Positions 1 to 6,988 of a stretch of 21,214 nt of DNA are shown here, in pieces (positions within the stretch are counted from its first letter, which is position 1; each line of letters starts with the position of its first letter). The position numbers and the translations under genes are program-made. Source of the DNA: Desulfolinea sp964487745 (GTDB lineage Bacteria > Chloroflexota > Anaerolineae > Anaerolineales > Villigracilaceae); NCBI GenBank assembly GCA_964487745.1, contig CAZASG010000059.1, positions 1 through 21,214 of the forward strand, given 5' to 3'. The notes under the pieces were generated by a model. The model was given only the letters and a program-made list of their open reading frames with translations, had not been told where the DNA came from and did no database searches.

Positions 1-1
1 A

Positions 2-469
2 AAACTGTTTGGGCGACCAGATATTGTTGACGCTGAAAAAAATTGGAGTGGTAAGTGGGGTAATGATGCCTTAAAAAGCATGCTTTCTCTCAAGTCTAAT
101 TTTAATCCGATGAGAGAATATTATTCTGCATCAGACGCTAGACGTTTTTTGCGCGAAGGGGTTCCACAGTATGTTATTTCAGAAGCTCCAGAGTGGGTAA
201 AGAAAAAAATAATTGATACAAAGCAAGAGTTAGATATTAATGCTTTCCCGTCGGTAAAAACGGCATTCTATACGGTGTTTTATCGTTTTTATGCTGAGCA
301 AAGGAAACCAGAAAGACAAGATGTATTTGATATTCTGATATCCAGCATTGCTCCATATATGGACATTGTAGTTGTTGAAAAGTTTCAGGCTGAGATTTTT
401 CGAAAGGTGAAAAGAAAAGATGCAATGTTTAAAAAACTGGAAATAGCTACTCTAAAAGATTTTCGATAA
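2..469 (+). CDS. Hypothetical protein, 5' end cut by window edge
   Basis: The reading frame is open from base 2, before the first ATG at base 80, and stops with TAA at 467-469. The residues before that ATG (KLFGRPDIVDAEKNW...) read like normal protein and no ribosome site precedes base 80, so this is probably the C-terminal part of a longer gene. The visible ~155 residues are soluble, with a basic helical end. The stretch RQDVFDILISSIAPYMDIVV followed by VEKFQAEIFRKVKRK resembles the C-terminal part of PIN-like nuclease folds, where an Asp and a 'PY-D-V' strand sit late in the chain; this is a weak inference from pattern only. Base composition is AT-rich compared with the genes after 1260. 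The next gene starts 12 bp downstream, so the two are probably co-transcribed. Confidence 0.7.
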   Translation, partial: KLFGRPDIVDAEKNWSGKWGNDALKSMLSLKSNFNPMREYYSASDARRFLREGVPQYVISEAPEWVKKKIIDTKQELDINAFPSVKTAFYTVFYRFYAEQRKPERQDVFDILISSIAPYMDIVVVEKFQAEIFRKVKRKDAMFKKLEIATLKDFR

Positions 470-481
470 AGGGAGAATTAA

Positions 482-1153
482 ATGGAAACATTATTTGCCA
501 CAGTAGCACAAGTCTCATTTACCATTGTTGGTTTGTTTTTTGTTGCCCTTACGGTTGATGCTGAAACTAGAGACTTTTGGTTTAGCCAGAAAACACGAAG
601 CCGATATGTGTATCTGAATTTGCTGATTATGCTACTTCCTGGCTTTCTGTCCCTTGCTAGATTGGTTACTTCTAAAGATGGAATATCTTTCATGCTTCCT
701 TTCTTGTCGTTTCTTTTGTTCTTTTTGTTTTTTGGTTTTTCTCGTGAAATTAAGCAAATCAAGAAGGAAAAAAGCTACACTGCGATAGCAGACTTTGAAG
801 GTGTTTTAGATCTTCAGGCTGAAATACGCCTTAGTAAATGGATTCTGTTTTTTATTGCGATTTGGGGAGGAGCTGCCCTGATCATCCAAAGCAAAGAGAT
901 TTCTGTGACTCTGGATTATTTCTTTAGCGGTTTTTTGGTTCTTTTTTCAATAGTGAGCATTCTCCCAGTTAACGTGTTTCTAAGGGTTTATTCAGAGGGC
1001 AAACATAAACTCTCTTTTGAAAAGGAGATATCAGGGAAGGTTTCAAACAGCCAAGATATACCATCACAAGCAACCGGAGGAGAAAGAAGTCTGCTTGGAT
1101 TGTTTCTGATACTTGGGGCTTTTCTATTAGGTTTGTTTATTAAACGCGAGTAG
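482..1153 (+). CDS. Hypothetical six-pass membrane protein
   Basis: 223 residues with about six hydrophobic segments (roughly 6-25, 42-62, 69-87, 119-136, 144-167, 203-220). Lys/Arg-rich loops lie at about 88-98 and 172-186, the latter in the long loop before the last helix. The start ATG has a good ribosome site (AGGGAG) 8 bases upstream and lies 12 bp after the stop of the preceding gene, indicating an operon pair. No family was recognised. AT-rich codon use matches gene 1 and differs from the GC-richer genes downstream, suggesting that the pair was acquired together. Its partner could be a soluble effector, but this is only inferred from the pairing. Confidence 0.75.
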   Translation: METLFATVAQVSFTIVGLFFVALTVDAETRDFWFSQKTRSRYVYLNLLIMLLPGFLSLARLVTSKDGISFMLPFLSFLLFFLFFGFSREIKQIKKEKSYTAIADFEGVLDLQAEIRLSKWILFFIAIWGGAALIIQSKEISVTLDYFFSGFLVLFSIVSILPVNVFLRVYSEGKHKLSFEKEISGKVSNSQDIPSQATGGERSLLGLFLILGAFLLGLFIKRE

Positions 1154-1180
1154 TTTATTGACATCTTTCCTGTTTTCAAC

Positions 1181-1231
1181 CCCACCCCGTCCCTCCCCAA
1201 ATCTACGAGATTTGGGGAGGGACGGGGTGGG
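1181..1231. repeat. Perfect 24-bp palindrome with 3-nt loop; G-quadruplex motif
   Basis: The left arm 1181-1204 and right arm 1208-1231 are perfect reverse complements around ACG (1205-1207). The right arm plus the next bases contain five G-tracts on the plus strand (1214-1217, 1219-1221, 1224-1227, 1229-1231, 1233-1236) separated by 1-2 nt loops, a strong G-quadruplex pattern. The left arm has the mirrored C-tracts (1180-1183, 1185-1188, 1191-1193, 1195-1198). It lies 27 bp after the stop of the membrane protein gene and 23 bp before the -10 box of the DUF559 gene. There is no U-run, so a simple intrinsic terminator is unlikely. Confidence 0.9.
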
Positions 1232-1254
1232 AGGGGTAAATAAAAGCAAGCGAG

Positions 1255-1260
1255 TACAAT
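1255..1260 (+). promoter_or_regulatory. -10 box of the DUF559 gene (leaderless type)
   Basis: TACAAT ends 7 nt before the ATG at 1268, which would place transcription start at or next to the A of the start codon. No Shine-Dalgarno sequence is present and no good -35 box is seen at the expected spacing. Confidence 0.5.
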
Positions 1261-1267
1261 AAACACT

Positions 1268-1624
1268 ATGCCACGCAAAAGAACCACCCCAAAAGGATAC
1301 GAACGCGCCCGGGAACTCCGCAAAAATCTCACGCCCGCCGAAAAGAAACTCTGGGCATACTTGCGGGGCAATCAACTTCAAGGTATCAAATTCCGTCGTC
1401 AACATGCCTTTGGCAACTACATCGTCGACTTTTGCGCGATCAAGCAAAAACTCATCATTGAACTGGATGGCAGCCAACATTTGGATCAAGGCGAATACGA
1501 TCTTGAAAGAACGCGCTATCTCAACGAACAAGGCTATCGCGTTCTCCGCTTTTGGAACGATCAGGTATTGAAAGACATCAATGGTGTTGTGATCGCAATA
1601 GAAAATGCACTAGATATTGAGTAA
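1268..1624 (+). CDS. DUF559 domain protein, restriction/VSR-like nuclease fold
   Basis: 118 residues. The sequence follows the DUF559 pattern: N-terminal ARELRKNLTPAEKKLWAYLR, then KFRRQHAFGNYIVDFCAIKQ, then a strand KLIIELDGSQH and RTRYLNEQGYRVLRFWNDQV. D54, E65/D67 and H71 are the likely metal-site residues of the VSR/PD-(D/E)XK-like fold. Members are usually 110-130 residues, so the gene is full length. The real cellular role of the family is unknown. The gene stands alone, with its own -10 box directly before the ATG and a G-rich perfect palindrome just upstream. Such small nuclease-fold genes are often found beside palindromic repeats, so the two may be functionally linked (inference). 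Confidence 0.9.
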   Translation: MPRKRTTPKGYERARELRKNLTPAEKKLWAYLRGNQLQGIKFRRQHAFGNYIVDFCAIKQKLIIELDGSQHLDQGEYDLERTRYLNEQGYRVLRFWNDQVLKDINGVVIAIENALDIE

Positions 1625-1662
1625 AACCTTTTCGGCACAGCCAGTCACTCCCTCTTTCCCAG

Positions 1663-1668
1663 TATAAT
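1663..1668 (+). promoter_or_regulatory. -10 box for the dynamin-like GTPase gene
   Basis: TATAAT lies 34 nt before the ATG at 1703. Unlike several neighbours, this gene would have a short leader with a ribosome site (GGAG, about 1692-1695). The -35 region is not clear. Confidence 0.45.
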
Positions 1669-1702
1669 TACAATCAATATTTCAAGAAACTCGGAGCACC
1701 CC

Positions 1703-3457
1703 ATGCGCCAAACTTTTTTAAATGACGCCCAAGCCCAATTCCTGCGCGAGGAAAAAGAAAGCCTCGCCGCAATTCAACACGCCCTCGCTAATCTCGAACT
1801 CCCCAAAGAATCCCTCGAGAGCCTCCAAAAAGCCATCCTCCAACTCGATGAGCTTTTCCTGATCGTCGTTGCCGGGGAATTCAATGCGGGCAAGAGCGCC
1901 CTTCTCAATGCGCTGCTGGGCGAAAAAGCCCTTCTCGAAGGCGCCACGCCCACCACCTCGCGCGTCACCCTCGTCAAATGGGGCGAAGAAGCTGCCGAGC
2001 AGATCGTCGACGAAGGTTTCGCGATCTACACCTATCCGCTGCCCATTCTTAAAGAGCTCAACATTGTTGACACGCCGGGCACCAATGCCGTCATTCGTCA
2101 GCATGAGCGCCTTACGGATGAATTCGTTCCGCGCAGCGATCTTGTTCTTTTCACCACCTCCGCAGACCGCCCGCTCACGGAGAGCGAACGTCAATTCCTT
2201 GAACGCATCCTGACCTGGGGCAAAAAAGTCGTTTTTGTGTTGAATAAGATCGACATCTTCGACGATGACTCATCTTTGGACGAAGTCCAGAGCTTCGTTA
2301 TCCAGCATGCCTCGGCATTGCTCGGATACGCCCCTGACCTCTTCCCTGTTTCCGCTAAATTGGCGCAGGCTGTCCGGTCGGAGACCGATCCCATCAAAGC
2401 GCAGGAACTGCGTGCCGCCAGCGGTATGGATGCCCTTGAAAATTACATCACCGCCACCCTTGATGATGTCACCCGTCTGGAGTTGAAATTCAACAATCCC
2501 ATTGGTGTAGCAGAAAATCTCGTTGCCCAAACCGATGAGATGATCCGTACCCAGACAGAAATCTTGAAAGATGACAAAGATACTGTCGCCGCGCTGGAGA
2601 CGGCCATCAATGCCTACGAGCGCGAACTGGAGAGCGAGCTCCCGCCGCGCCTCGCCGAAGTGGAAAATATCCTCCATAAACTCGAAAGCCGCGGCATCGA
2701 CTTTTTCGACAATAAACTCCGTCTGACCAATATCCAGGAGCTGATTCGCGGAGACAAAGTCCGTGCCGAATTTGAGCGGGATGTCCTGACCGAGATGCCT
2801 CAACAGATCGAAGATCAGGTTCAGCGCCTGATCGACTGGCTTGTTCAGAAGGATTTGCACGAATGGCAGCAGGTCATGAGCTACCTCCAGCGCCGACAGG
2901 CGGAAAATATCGACCATCTCGTGGGCGAAGCCTACGGCCCTCGTGATACACGCCGCCGCGAGTTGATCGACACTGTCGGCACGACCGTCCAGACCATTAT
3001 TGAAACCTACGATCATCAAAAAGAAGCCCGCGAACTGGCCGCCAGCGTCGAAGCCGCTGTAGCGCAAACAGCACTGCTCGAAGCAGGCGCGGTTGGCTTG
3101 GGTGCCATCGTGACTCTGGCAGTGCTCTCCTCAGCCCTTGATATTACCGGCACCATCGCAGCCGGGACGATGGCGATCATCGGCTTTTTCGTTATCCCCT
3201 TCAAGCGCAGACAGGCAAAAGAGAACTTCAAGGAAAAAATGACAGACTTGCGCAGCAAATTGCTGGATGCGCTCACAACTCAATTCAACAACGAAGCCGA
3301 AAATGCCCTCACGCGCATGAAGAACGGCGTCTCGCCCTATACGCGCTACATCACCGCCGAACGCGAACGGATCGAAGAGACTGAAATCACGCTCAAGGAA
3401 TTGCGGGAAAGCCTCGCCACCCTGCGCGCGCGCAGTGAAGCGGTGTTGAAGAAATAA
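1703..3457 (+). CDS. Bacterial dynamin-like GTPase
   Basis: 584 residues. The GTPase domain is N-terminal: P-loop GEFNAGKS (58-65), switch TPTTSR (82-87), DTPG (123-126) and NKID (181-184). A long helical, coiled-coil-rich stalk follows (about 270-450). Near residues 468-505 are two adjacent hydrophobic segments separated by a short turn and followed by the basic FKRRQAK, which would dip into or cross the membrane like the paddle of bacterial dynamins. The C-terminal helices complete the stalk. Family members remodel or protect membranes using GTP hydrolysis; the specific job here is not known. It is a single copy, not one of the side-by-side pairs seen in some bacteria. ATG 1703 has GGAG upstream. 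Confidence 0.88.
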   Translation: MRQTFLNDAQAQFLREEKESLAAIQHALANLELPKESLESLQKAILQLDELFLIVVAGEFNAGKSALLNALLGEKALLEGATPTTSRVTLVKWGEEAAEQIVDEGFAIYTYPLPILKELNIVDTPGTNAVIRQHERLTDEFVPRSDLVLFTTSADRPLTESERQFLERILTWGKKVVFVLNKIDIFDDDSSLDEVQSFVIQHASALLGYAPDLFPVSAKLAQAVRSETDPIKAQELRAASGMDALENYITATLDDVTRLELKFNNPIGVAENLVAQTDEMIRTQTEILKDDKDTVAALETAINAYERELESELPPRLAEVENILHKLESRGIDFFDNKLRLTNIQELIRGDKVRAEFERDVLTEMPQQIEDQVQRLIDWLVQKDLHEWQQVMSYLQRRQAENIDHLVGEAYGPRDTRRRELIDTVGTTVQTIIETYDHQKEARELAASVEAAVAQTALLEAGAVGLGAIVTLAVLSSALDITGTIAAGTMAIIGFFVIPFKRRQAKENFKEKMTDLRSKLLDALTTQFNNEAENALTRMKNGVSPYTRYITAERERIEETEITLKELRESLATLRARSEAVLKK

Positions 3458-3463
3458 AGCTGG

Positions 3464-3496
3464 AAGTGACAGTCATCTTCAAGATGACTGTCACTT
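3464..3496. repeat. Perfect 16-bp palindrome between two genes
   Basis: Arms 3464-3479 and 3481-3496 are exact reverse complements around C3480 (in RNA, a 14-bp stem with a 5-nt loop). It starts 6 bp after the GTPase stop codon, and its last base is the first T of the -10 box of the next gene. It lacks a U-run. It could stabilise or end the GTPase transcript, or act as an operator for the downstream gene. Confidence 0.85.
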
Positions 3497-3501
3497 ATTA
3501 T
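3496..3501 (+). promoter_or_regulatory. -10 box of the YgjP-type gene (leaderless type)
   Basis: TATTAT ends 7 nt before the ATG at 3509, and no ribosome site is present. The box overlaps the end of the palindrome 3464-3496 by one base. Confidence 0.4.
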
Positions 3502-3508
3502 CCCAACA

Positions 3509-4177
3509 ATGTCTTCCCCAAAGATCATCCACTCCAAACGCAAAACCATAGCCCTCGTCATTCAGTCGGATGGGGAGTTGCTTGTCCGCGCCCCACAGCG
3601 TGCCACGCAGAAGCAGATCAGTGAGATGCTTGAAAAGTACGCCGACTGGATCGTCAAAAAGCAGGCAGAAGCCAAAGCGAAGCAGACGCTGTTTGCCCCT
3701 CGACGATTTGCAGATGGGGATAAATTCCTTTTTCTGGGAGAGAACTATCCCATCAGGATCGTGAAGGCCGAAAAGCCCACGCTTGTGTTAAATGGGGATT
3801 TCCGACTTGCACATTCAGCCCAAAAAGATGCCAAATCCCTTTTCGAGAAGTGGTACAAAAAAGAAGCTCGCCCTATCTTTAACGAGCGCGTTGCCTATTA
3901 TGCGCAAAAGAATGGCTTTGATGTGAAGAAGGTAAAGCTCTCCTCGGCGCGTACGCGCTGGGGATCATGTAGCTCGAAGGGTTATATCAATCTCACCTGG
4001 CGGCTGGTCATGGCGCCCATCCAGATTATTGATTATGTCGTCGTGCATGAACTTTGTCATCTGCGCGAAGCCAATCATTCCAAAGCTTATTGGGCACAGG
4101 TCGCCGCAATCATGCCTGATTACAAACTCCGCCGGAAGTGGCTAAAGGAAAACGCTCATCAACTTCATTGGGCGTAG
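3509..4177 (+). CDS. YgjP-like (DUF45) zinc metallopeptidase
   Basis: 222 residues. The zinc site is HELCH (H180, E181, H184) followed by REANHSKAYW with H190, the classic M48-like YgjP/DUF45 arrangement. The upstream family signature TRWGSCSSKGYINLTWRLVM (149-168) is complete. The N-terminal half forms a beta-rich region ending in a basic helix. The length matches the family (about 220-240). No signal peptide is seen, so it should be cytoplasmic. Biological substrates of this family are poorly known. It has its own -10 box 7 nt before the ATG and ends just before a strong terminator shared with fabF. Confidence 0.92.
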   Translation: MSSPKIIHSKRKTIALVIQSDGELLVRAPQRATQKQISEMLEKYADWIVKKQAEAKAKQTLFAPRRFADGDKFLFLGENYPIRIVKAEKPTLVLNGDFRLAHSAQKDAKSLFEKWYKKEARPIFNERVAYYAQKNGFDVKKVKLSSARTRWGSCSSKGYINLTWRLVMAPIQIIDYVVVHELCHLREANHSKAYWAQVAAIMPDYKLRRKWLKENAHQLHWA

Positions 4178-4185
4178 ATGAATCT

Positions 4186-4227
4186 AAAACGGGAGCAAGC
4201 TCGAATTGAGTTCGCTCCCGTTTTTTT
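4186..4227. terminator. Bidirectional intrinsic terminator
   Basis: Stem AAAACGGGAGC (4186-4196) pairs with GCTCCCGTTTT (4214-4224), extended inward by a few pairs after one mismatch, and is followed by T7 on the plus strand. On the minus strand it ends in TTTT. It sits between the convergent YgjP-type gene and fabF and can serve both. Confidence 0.9.
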
Positions 4228-4242
4228 ATCTCCAAAATGGGG

Positions 4243-5478
4243 TTACTGGTATTTTCGCACGACCAAGACTGCGTTATGCCCGCCAAAACCAAAAGCATTG
4301 CTGATCGCCACATTCACCTCGGCGTCGCGCGCCACGTTCGGGACGTAATCCAGATCGCAGTCGGGGTCAGGTGTCTGGTAGTGGATGGTCGGCGGAAGTA
4401 CACCCTCGCGGATGGCCTGCACACAGAAGATCGTTTCCAGCGCGCCCGTTGCGCCCATCATATGCCCGGTCATGGATTTTGTGGATGAGATCGGGGTTTG
4501 GTAGGCATGCTCGCCCAGCGCGGTTTTGACGGCTTTGGTCTCGGCGGCATCATTTAGCGGCGTGGCTGTCCCGTGTGCACTGATGTAGCCAACTTCATCG
4601 GAATTGACCTGTGCGGTAACGAGCGCCTGTCGAATTGCTTCCGCACCACCAGCGCCTTCAGAAGAAGGAGCAGTGACGTGATACGCATCCGCTGTGGCGG
4701 CGTATCCTGCCAACTCAGCCAGGATATTTGCCCCCCGTGCTTTGGCGTGACTTTCTGTTTCCATCACGATAACACCAGCGCCTTCGCCCATGACCAAACC
4801 ATCGCGATTTTTGTCGAAGGGGGCCGGGGTCATTGAATAGTCGTCATTCCGACGCGACATGGCGCCGATCCTGTCGAAGGCTGCCACGCCAGTTTCGGTG
4901 ATAGTCGACTCTGATGCGCCTGTGACGGCAGCGTCGATCACGCCGGAGCGCAGCATCATCCACGCCAAGCCGATCCCGTCGATCCCCGATGCACAGGCGG
5001 ATGCGACCGACATGGCGGGACCCTTTAAGCCATGGTCGATGCCGATCAAGCCGGATGCGCCGTTCGCCATCAACATCGGGATCAGAAAGGGACTCACGCG
5101 GCGTGCGCCGTGATCCTTGAGAGTGAAGATCGCATCTTGCAGTGATTTCAGCCCACCCATCGCAGATGAGACCAAAACACCGATGCGCCCGGCGTTTTCG
5201 GGTGTTGCTTCCAGCCCGGAATGATCAATTGCCTCAAGCGCGGCAGCGCTGGCGTATTGCTCGAAAAGATCGCGCCGGCGGGCTTCCTTCGCAGGCATAT
5301 ATTGCGCTGCGTCAAAATTCTTCACTTCGCAGGCGATCTGTGCCAACCAATCTGATGCGTCAAAGCGTGTGATCGGGCCTACGCCAGAGACACCGTTTTT
5401 GATGCTTTCCCAAGTTTCTTGGACATTTAAACCGACGGGATTCACTGTGCCCATACCGGTAATGACGATTTTTTCCAT
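4243..5478 (-). CDS. fabF: 3-oxoacyl-[acyl-carrier-protein] synthase II (KAS II)
   Basis: 411 residues, the normal FabF length. It condenses malonyl-ACP with a growing acyl-ACP in fatty acid elongation in the cytoplasm. The thiolase-fold catalytic set is complete: nucleophile C162 in SACASGIDG, H302 in AHGTATPLND, K334 and H339 in KSMTGHMMGATG; the C-terminal glycine loop FGFGGHNA is at 396-403. These positions agree with E. coli FabF within one residue. The ATG at 5478 has a strong ribosome site (GGAGG). It stands alone, not in a fab cluster. A 230-bp hairpin-rich spacer separates it from moaE on the same strand, and the terminator at 5638-5665 makes read-through from moaE unlikely. Confidence 0.97.
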   Translation of the reverse strand: MEKIVITGMGTVNPVGLNVQETWESIKNGVSGVGPITRFDASDWLAQIACEVKNFDAAQYMPAKEARRRDLFEQYASAAALEAIDHSGLEATPENAGRIGVLVSSAMGGLKSLQDAIFTLKDHGARRVSPFLIPMLMANGASGLIGIDHGLKGPAMSVASACASGIDGIGLAWMMLRSGVIDAAVTGASESTITETGVAAFDRIGAMSRRNDDYSMTPAPFDKNRDGLVMGEGAGVIVMETESHAKARGANILAELAGYAATADAYHVTAPSSEGAGGAEAIRQALVTAQVNSDEVGYISAHGTATPLNDAAETKAVKTALGEHAYQTPISSTKSMTGHMMGATGALETIFCVQAIREGVLPPTIHYQTPDPDCDLDYVPNVARDAEVNVAISNAFGFGGHNAVLVVRKYQ

Positions 5479-5588
5479 GCTACCTCCAAAAGCTTTATGT
5501 GGAAAAAGCCAGAATGCCGCGCTTCTTGCGGTGGTGATGAATGGCTAGGCAAGGTTTGGAGGCGCAGCCCCATGTGGCTTTTCCTTGG

Positions 5589-5618
5589 AATAACTCCGCA
5601 GCTTGCTGCGGAGTTATT
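5589..5618. repeat. Perfect 14-bp hairpin with 2-nt loop
   Basis: Arms 5589-5602 and 5605-5618 are exact reverse complements around TT. It lies in the fabF-moaE spacer, 111 bp upstream of the fabF start, without a U-run. It is GC-rich in the middle and AT at the ends, as in REP-like extragenic palindromes. Confidence 0.8.
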
Positions 5619-5637
5619 CACTTCTAAGAACATAAAA

Positions 5638-5665
5638 CCCCCGTGACTTTACTTCGTCACGGGGG
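5638..5665 (-). terminator. Intrinsic terminator after moaE
   Basis: Ten-bp GC-rich stem (CCCCCGTGAC 5638-5647 with GTCACGGGGG 5656-5665), loop of 8. Read on the minus strand it is followed by TTTTATG, a U-run of four. It ends the moaE transcript and insulates fabF. Confidence 0.85.
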
Positions 5666-5670
5666 AATTT

Positions 5671-5708
5671 TGTCATTGCGAGGCGGGCGTAGCCCGACGT
5701 GGCAATCT
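5671..5708. repeat. REP-like palindromic repeat, copy 1
   Basis: Starts with TGTCATTGCGAG (5671-5682), has an inner stem CGGGC-GTA-GCCCG (5684-5696) and closes with GCAAT (5702-5706) pairing with ATTGC (5675-5679). A second copy with the same 12 first bases lies at 7257-7295. It abuts the moaE stop codon (5709-5711). Confidence 0.75.
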
Positions 5709-6200
5709 CTAATCGTCTTCGGTTGGAATATACTCTCCCTCGATCCATTCCTCACCATCCGGCATGATCTCTTTTTTCCAGACGGGGACGATCTCCTTTA
5801 GGCGGTCGATGCCATAGCGCGCGGCTTCAAAGACGCCCGTGTCCCGATGAGATGCGGTGCAAGCGATCAATACTGTCGGCGTGCGTGGATAGAGCTTCCC
5901 GATGCGTTGAACAATGGCGATCCCCTCGACGGTGTCCCAGCGCTCGCGGATTTCGTCGGCGACCTGTTTCATTTTCTCTTCCGCCATCGGGATATAGGCT
6001 TCGTATTCGAGATAGGTGGTCTCGTGCGGGGCGTAGTTGATGCCCTGGGCTTTGCCTTCGCGCGTGGTTGTGCCGCGCACCATGCCGGTGAAGATCGCCG
6101 CCGCCCCCGTGGACGTGAGCGTGATCTGCTCGACGAGTTTGTTGATGTCGATCTCGCCCTCGGTGATGGAGAAGATGGTGGGGAAGGTTGAAGGTTTCAT
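5709..6200 (-). CDS. moaE: Molybdopterin synthase catalytic subunit
   Basis: 163 residues from the ATG at 6200. MoaE with MoaD transfers two sulfurs to precursor Z (cPMP) to give molybdopterin. Family signatures are present: GAAAIFTGMVRG (32-43), TTYLEYEAYIPMAEEKM (61-77), IGKLYPRTPTVLIACTASHR (100-119) and the active-site lysine region IVPVWKKE (137-144; K142/K143). The frame is open further to an ATG at 6242, but the family normally starts near the chosen Met, and a perfect TATAAT lies 7 nt before it, so the longer start would be upstream of the transcript. MoaD is encoded about 790 bp upstream on the same strand; a plus-strand gene lies between. Confidence 0.95.
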   Translation of the reverse strand: MKPSTFPTIFSITEGEIDINKLVEQITLTSTGAAAIFTGMVRGTTTREGKAQGINYAPHETTYLEYEAYIPMAEEKMKQVADEIRERWDTVEGIAIVQRIGKLYPRTPTVLIACTASHRDTGVFEAARYGIDRLKEIVPVWKKEIMPDGEEWIEGEYIPTEDD

Positions 6201-6207
6201 GTTGAGT

Positions 6208-6213
6208 ATTATA
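6208..6213 (-). promoter_or_regulatory. -10 box of moaE (leaderless type)
   Basis: TATAAT on the minus strand ends 7 nt before the ATG at 6200. A weak -35-like GTGTTC lies 17 bp upstream. There is no Shine-Dalgarno sequence between the box and the start. Confidence 0.55.
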
Positions 6214-6248
6214 TCGTTAGAGAGTGTATGGAACACGTTCATGACATA

Positions 6249-6276
6249 TTGATAATCGTAAAAAAAAATGTATACT
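6249..6276 (+). promoter_or_regulatory. Sigma-70-type promoter for the 184-residue membrane gene
   Basis: TTGATA (6249-6254), 16-bp spacer containing an A9 run, TATACT (6271-6276). It would give a leader of about 115 nt to the ATG at 6397. It lies close to and divergent from the moaE promoter. Confidence 0.55.
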
Positions 6277-6396
6277 GATTCTAACCATATATAACGTAGT
6301 ACACCTTTAAGATATTAGCGGAATAAGGCCATTTATAGCTGTTGAAATTTCAAACGAAAGCGATGTGGTCATCAGAATTAGGCGGAGGACCCCCCA

Positions 6397-6951
6397 ATGA
6401 AACTTAAGAAGAAATCAGGGGCTATGGAAAAGAAGTCAGAAGCATCAGCATTTAATGCATTTGAAGATGCGCTGAAGGCGCTCCAACATGAGGGCATACT
6501 GATGAAGGGAGGACTGTCGGCGTATGTGATCTATGTTATTGCCATTCTTGTTGTGTTCTTTCTAGTTTTGCAAATCTTTGTTGATTTTGCTGATATAACT
6601 GTGCGCATTATGACTCTATCAATTCCTGTGCTTGTTGCTGGAGTTTTCGCAGGTATGTGGAATGAGTATCTGAAGTTTCGGAAGGATGAAACAACAGCAA
6701 ATCTTCGCGGAGAAAGCCTTAGGCTAAAAGTAGAGCTGGCTACTAATAGGGGGGAGGCAATCATTAACTTCTTTCGCTTTTGGGCTGAATCCAATCCAGC
6801 AGGATTCGCAACCATCATGGGGCAAGATTTCAAGTTACTAACTGGTCTCCTTAACGATTTGGATGCAGTATATGCGGAATTAGGCCTAGATGAAGCTCGC
6901 TTTAATAACTTGCGTGCAGCAGTTGATGAGCTCAAACGAAACGGAGAATAG
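6397..6951 (+). CDS. Hypothetical two-pass membrane protein
   Basis: 184 residues. A basic N-terminus (KLKKKSG, then a helical region 16-35) leads to two hydrophobic segments, about 42-64 and 69-88, followed by an amphipathic cytoplasmic C-terminal half ending in a helical ELGLDEARFNNLRAAVDELK. No family was recognised. The ATG has a strong ribosome site (GGAGG, 6384-6388) and an upstream promoter. It is AT-richer than the moa genes and lies on the opposite strand between moaE and moaD, so it probably inserted into an older moaC-moaD-moaE run. Confidence 0.75.
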   Translation: MKLKKKSGAMEKKSEASAFNAFEDALKALQHEGILMKGGLSAYVIYVIAILVVFFLVLQIFVDFADITVRIMTLSIPVLVAGVFAGMWNEYLKFRKDETTANLRGESLRLKVELATNRGEAIINFFRFWAESNPAGFATIMGQDFKLLTGLLNDLDAVYAELGLDEARFNNLRAAVDELKRNGE

Positions 6952-6988
6952 CATTTGGTTTTTACTAAGATAATTTGCTTGTGTTCAT

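Noticed and set aside
1703..3457. Dynamin-like GTPase as a paired defence system
   Set aside because: Only one GTPase copy is present, and the neighbours (DUF559, metallopeptidase) are not known partners.
5709..6242. Longer moaE starting at the ATG at 6242
   Set aside because: A perfect TATAAT lies between that ATG and the internal ATG at 6200, and the extra 14 residues are not typical of MoaE. The shorter form was annotated.
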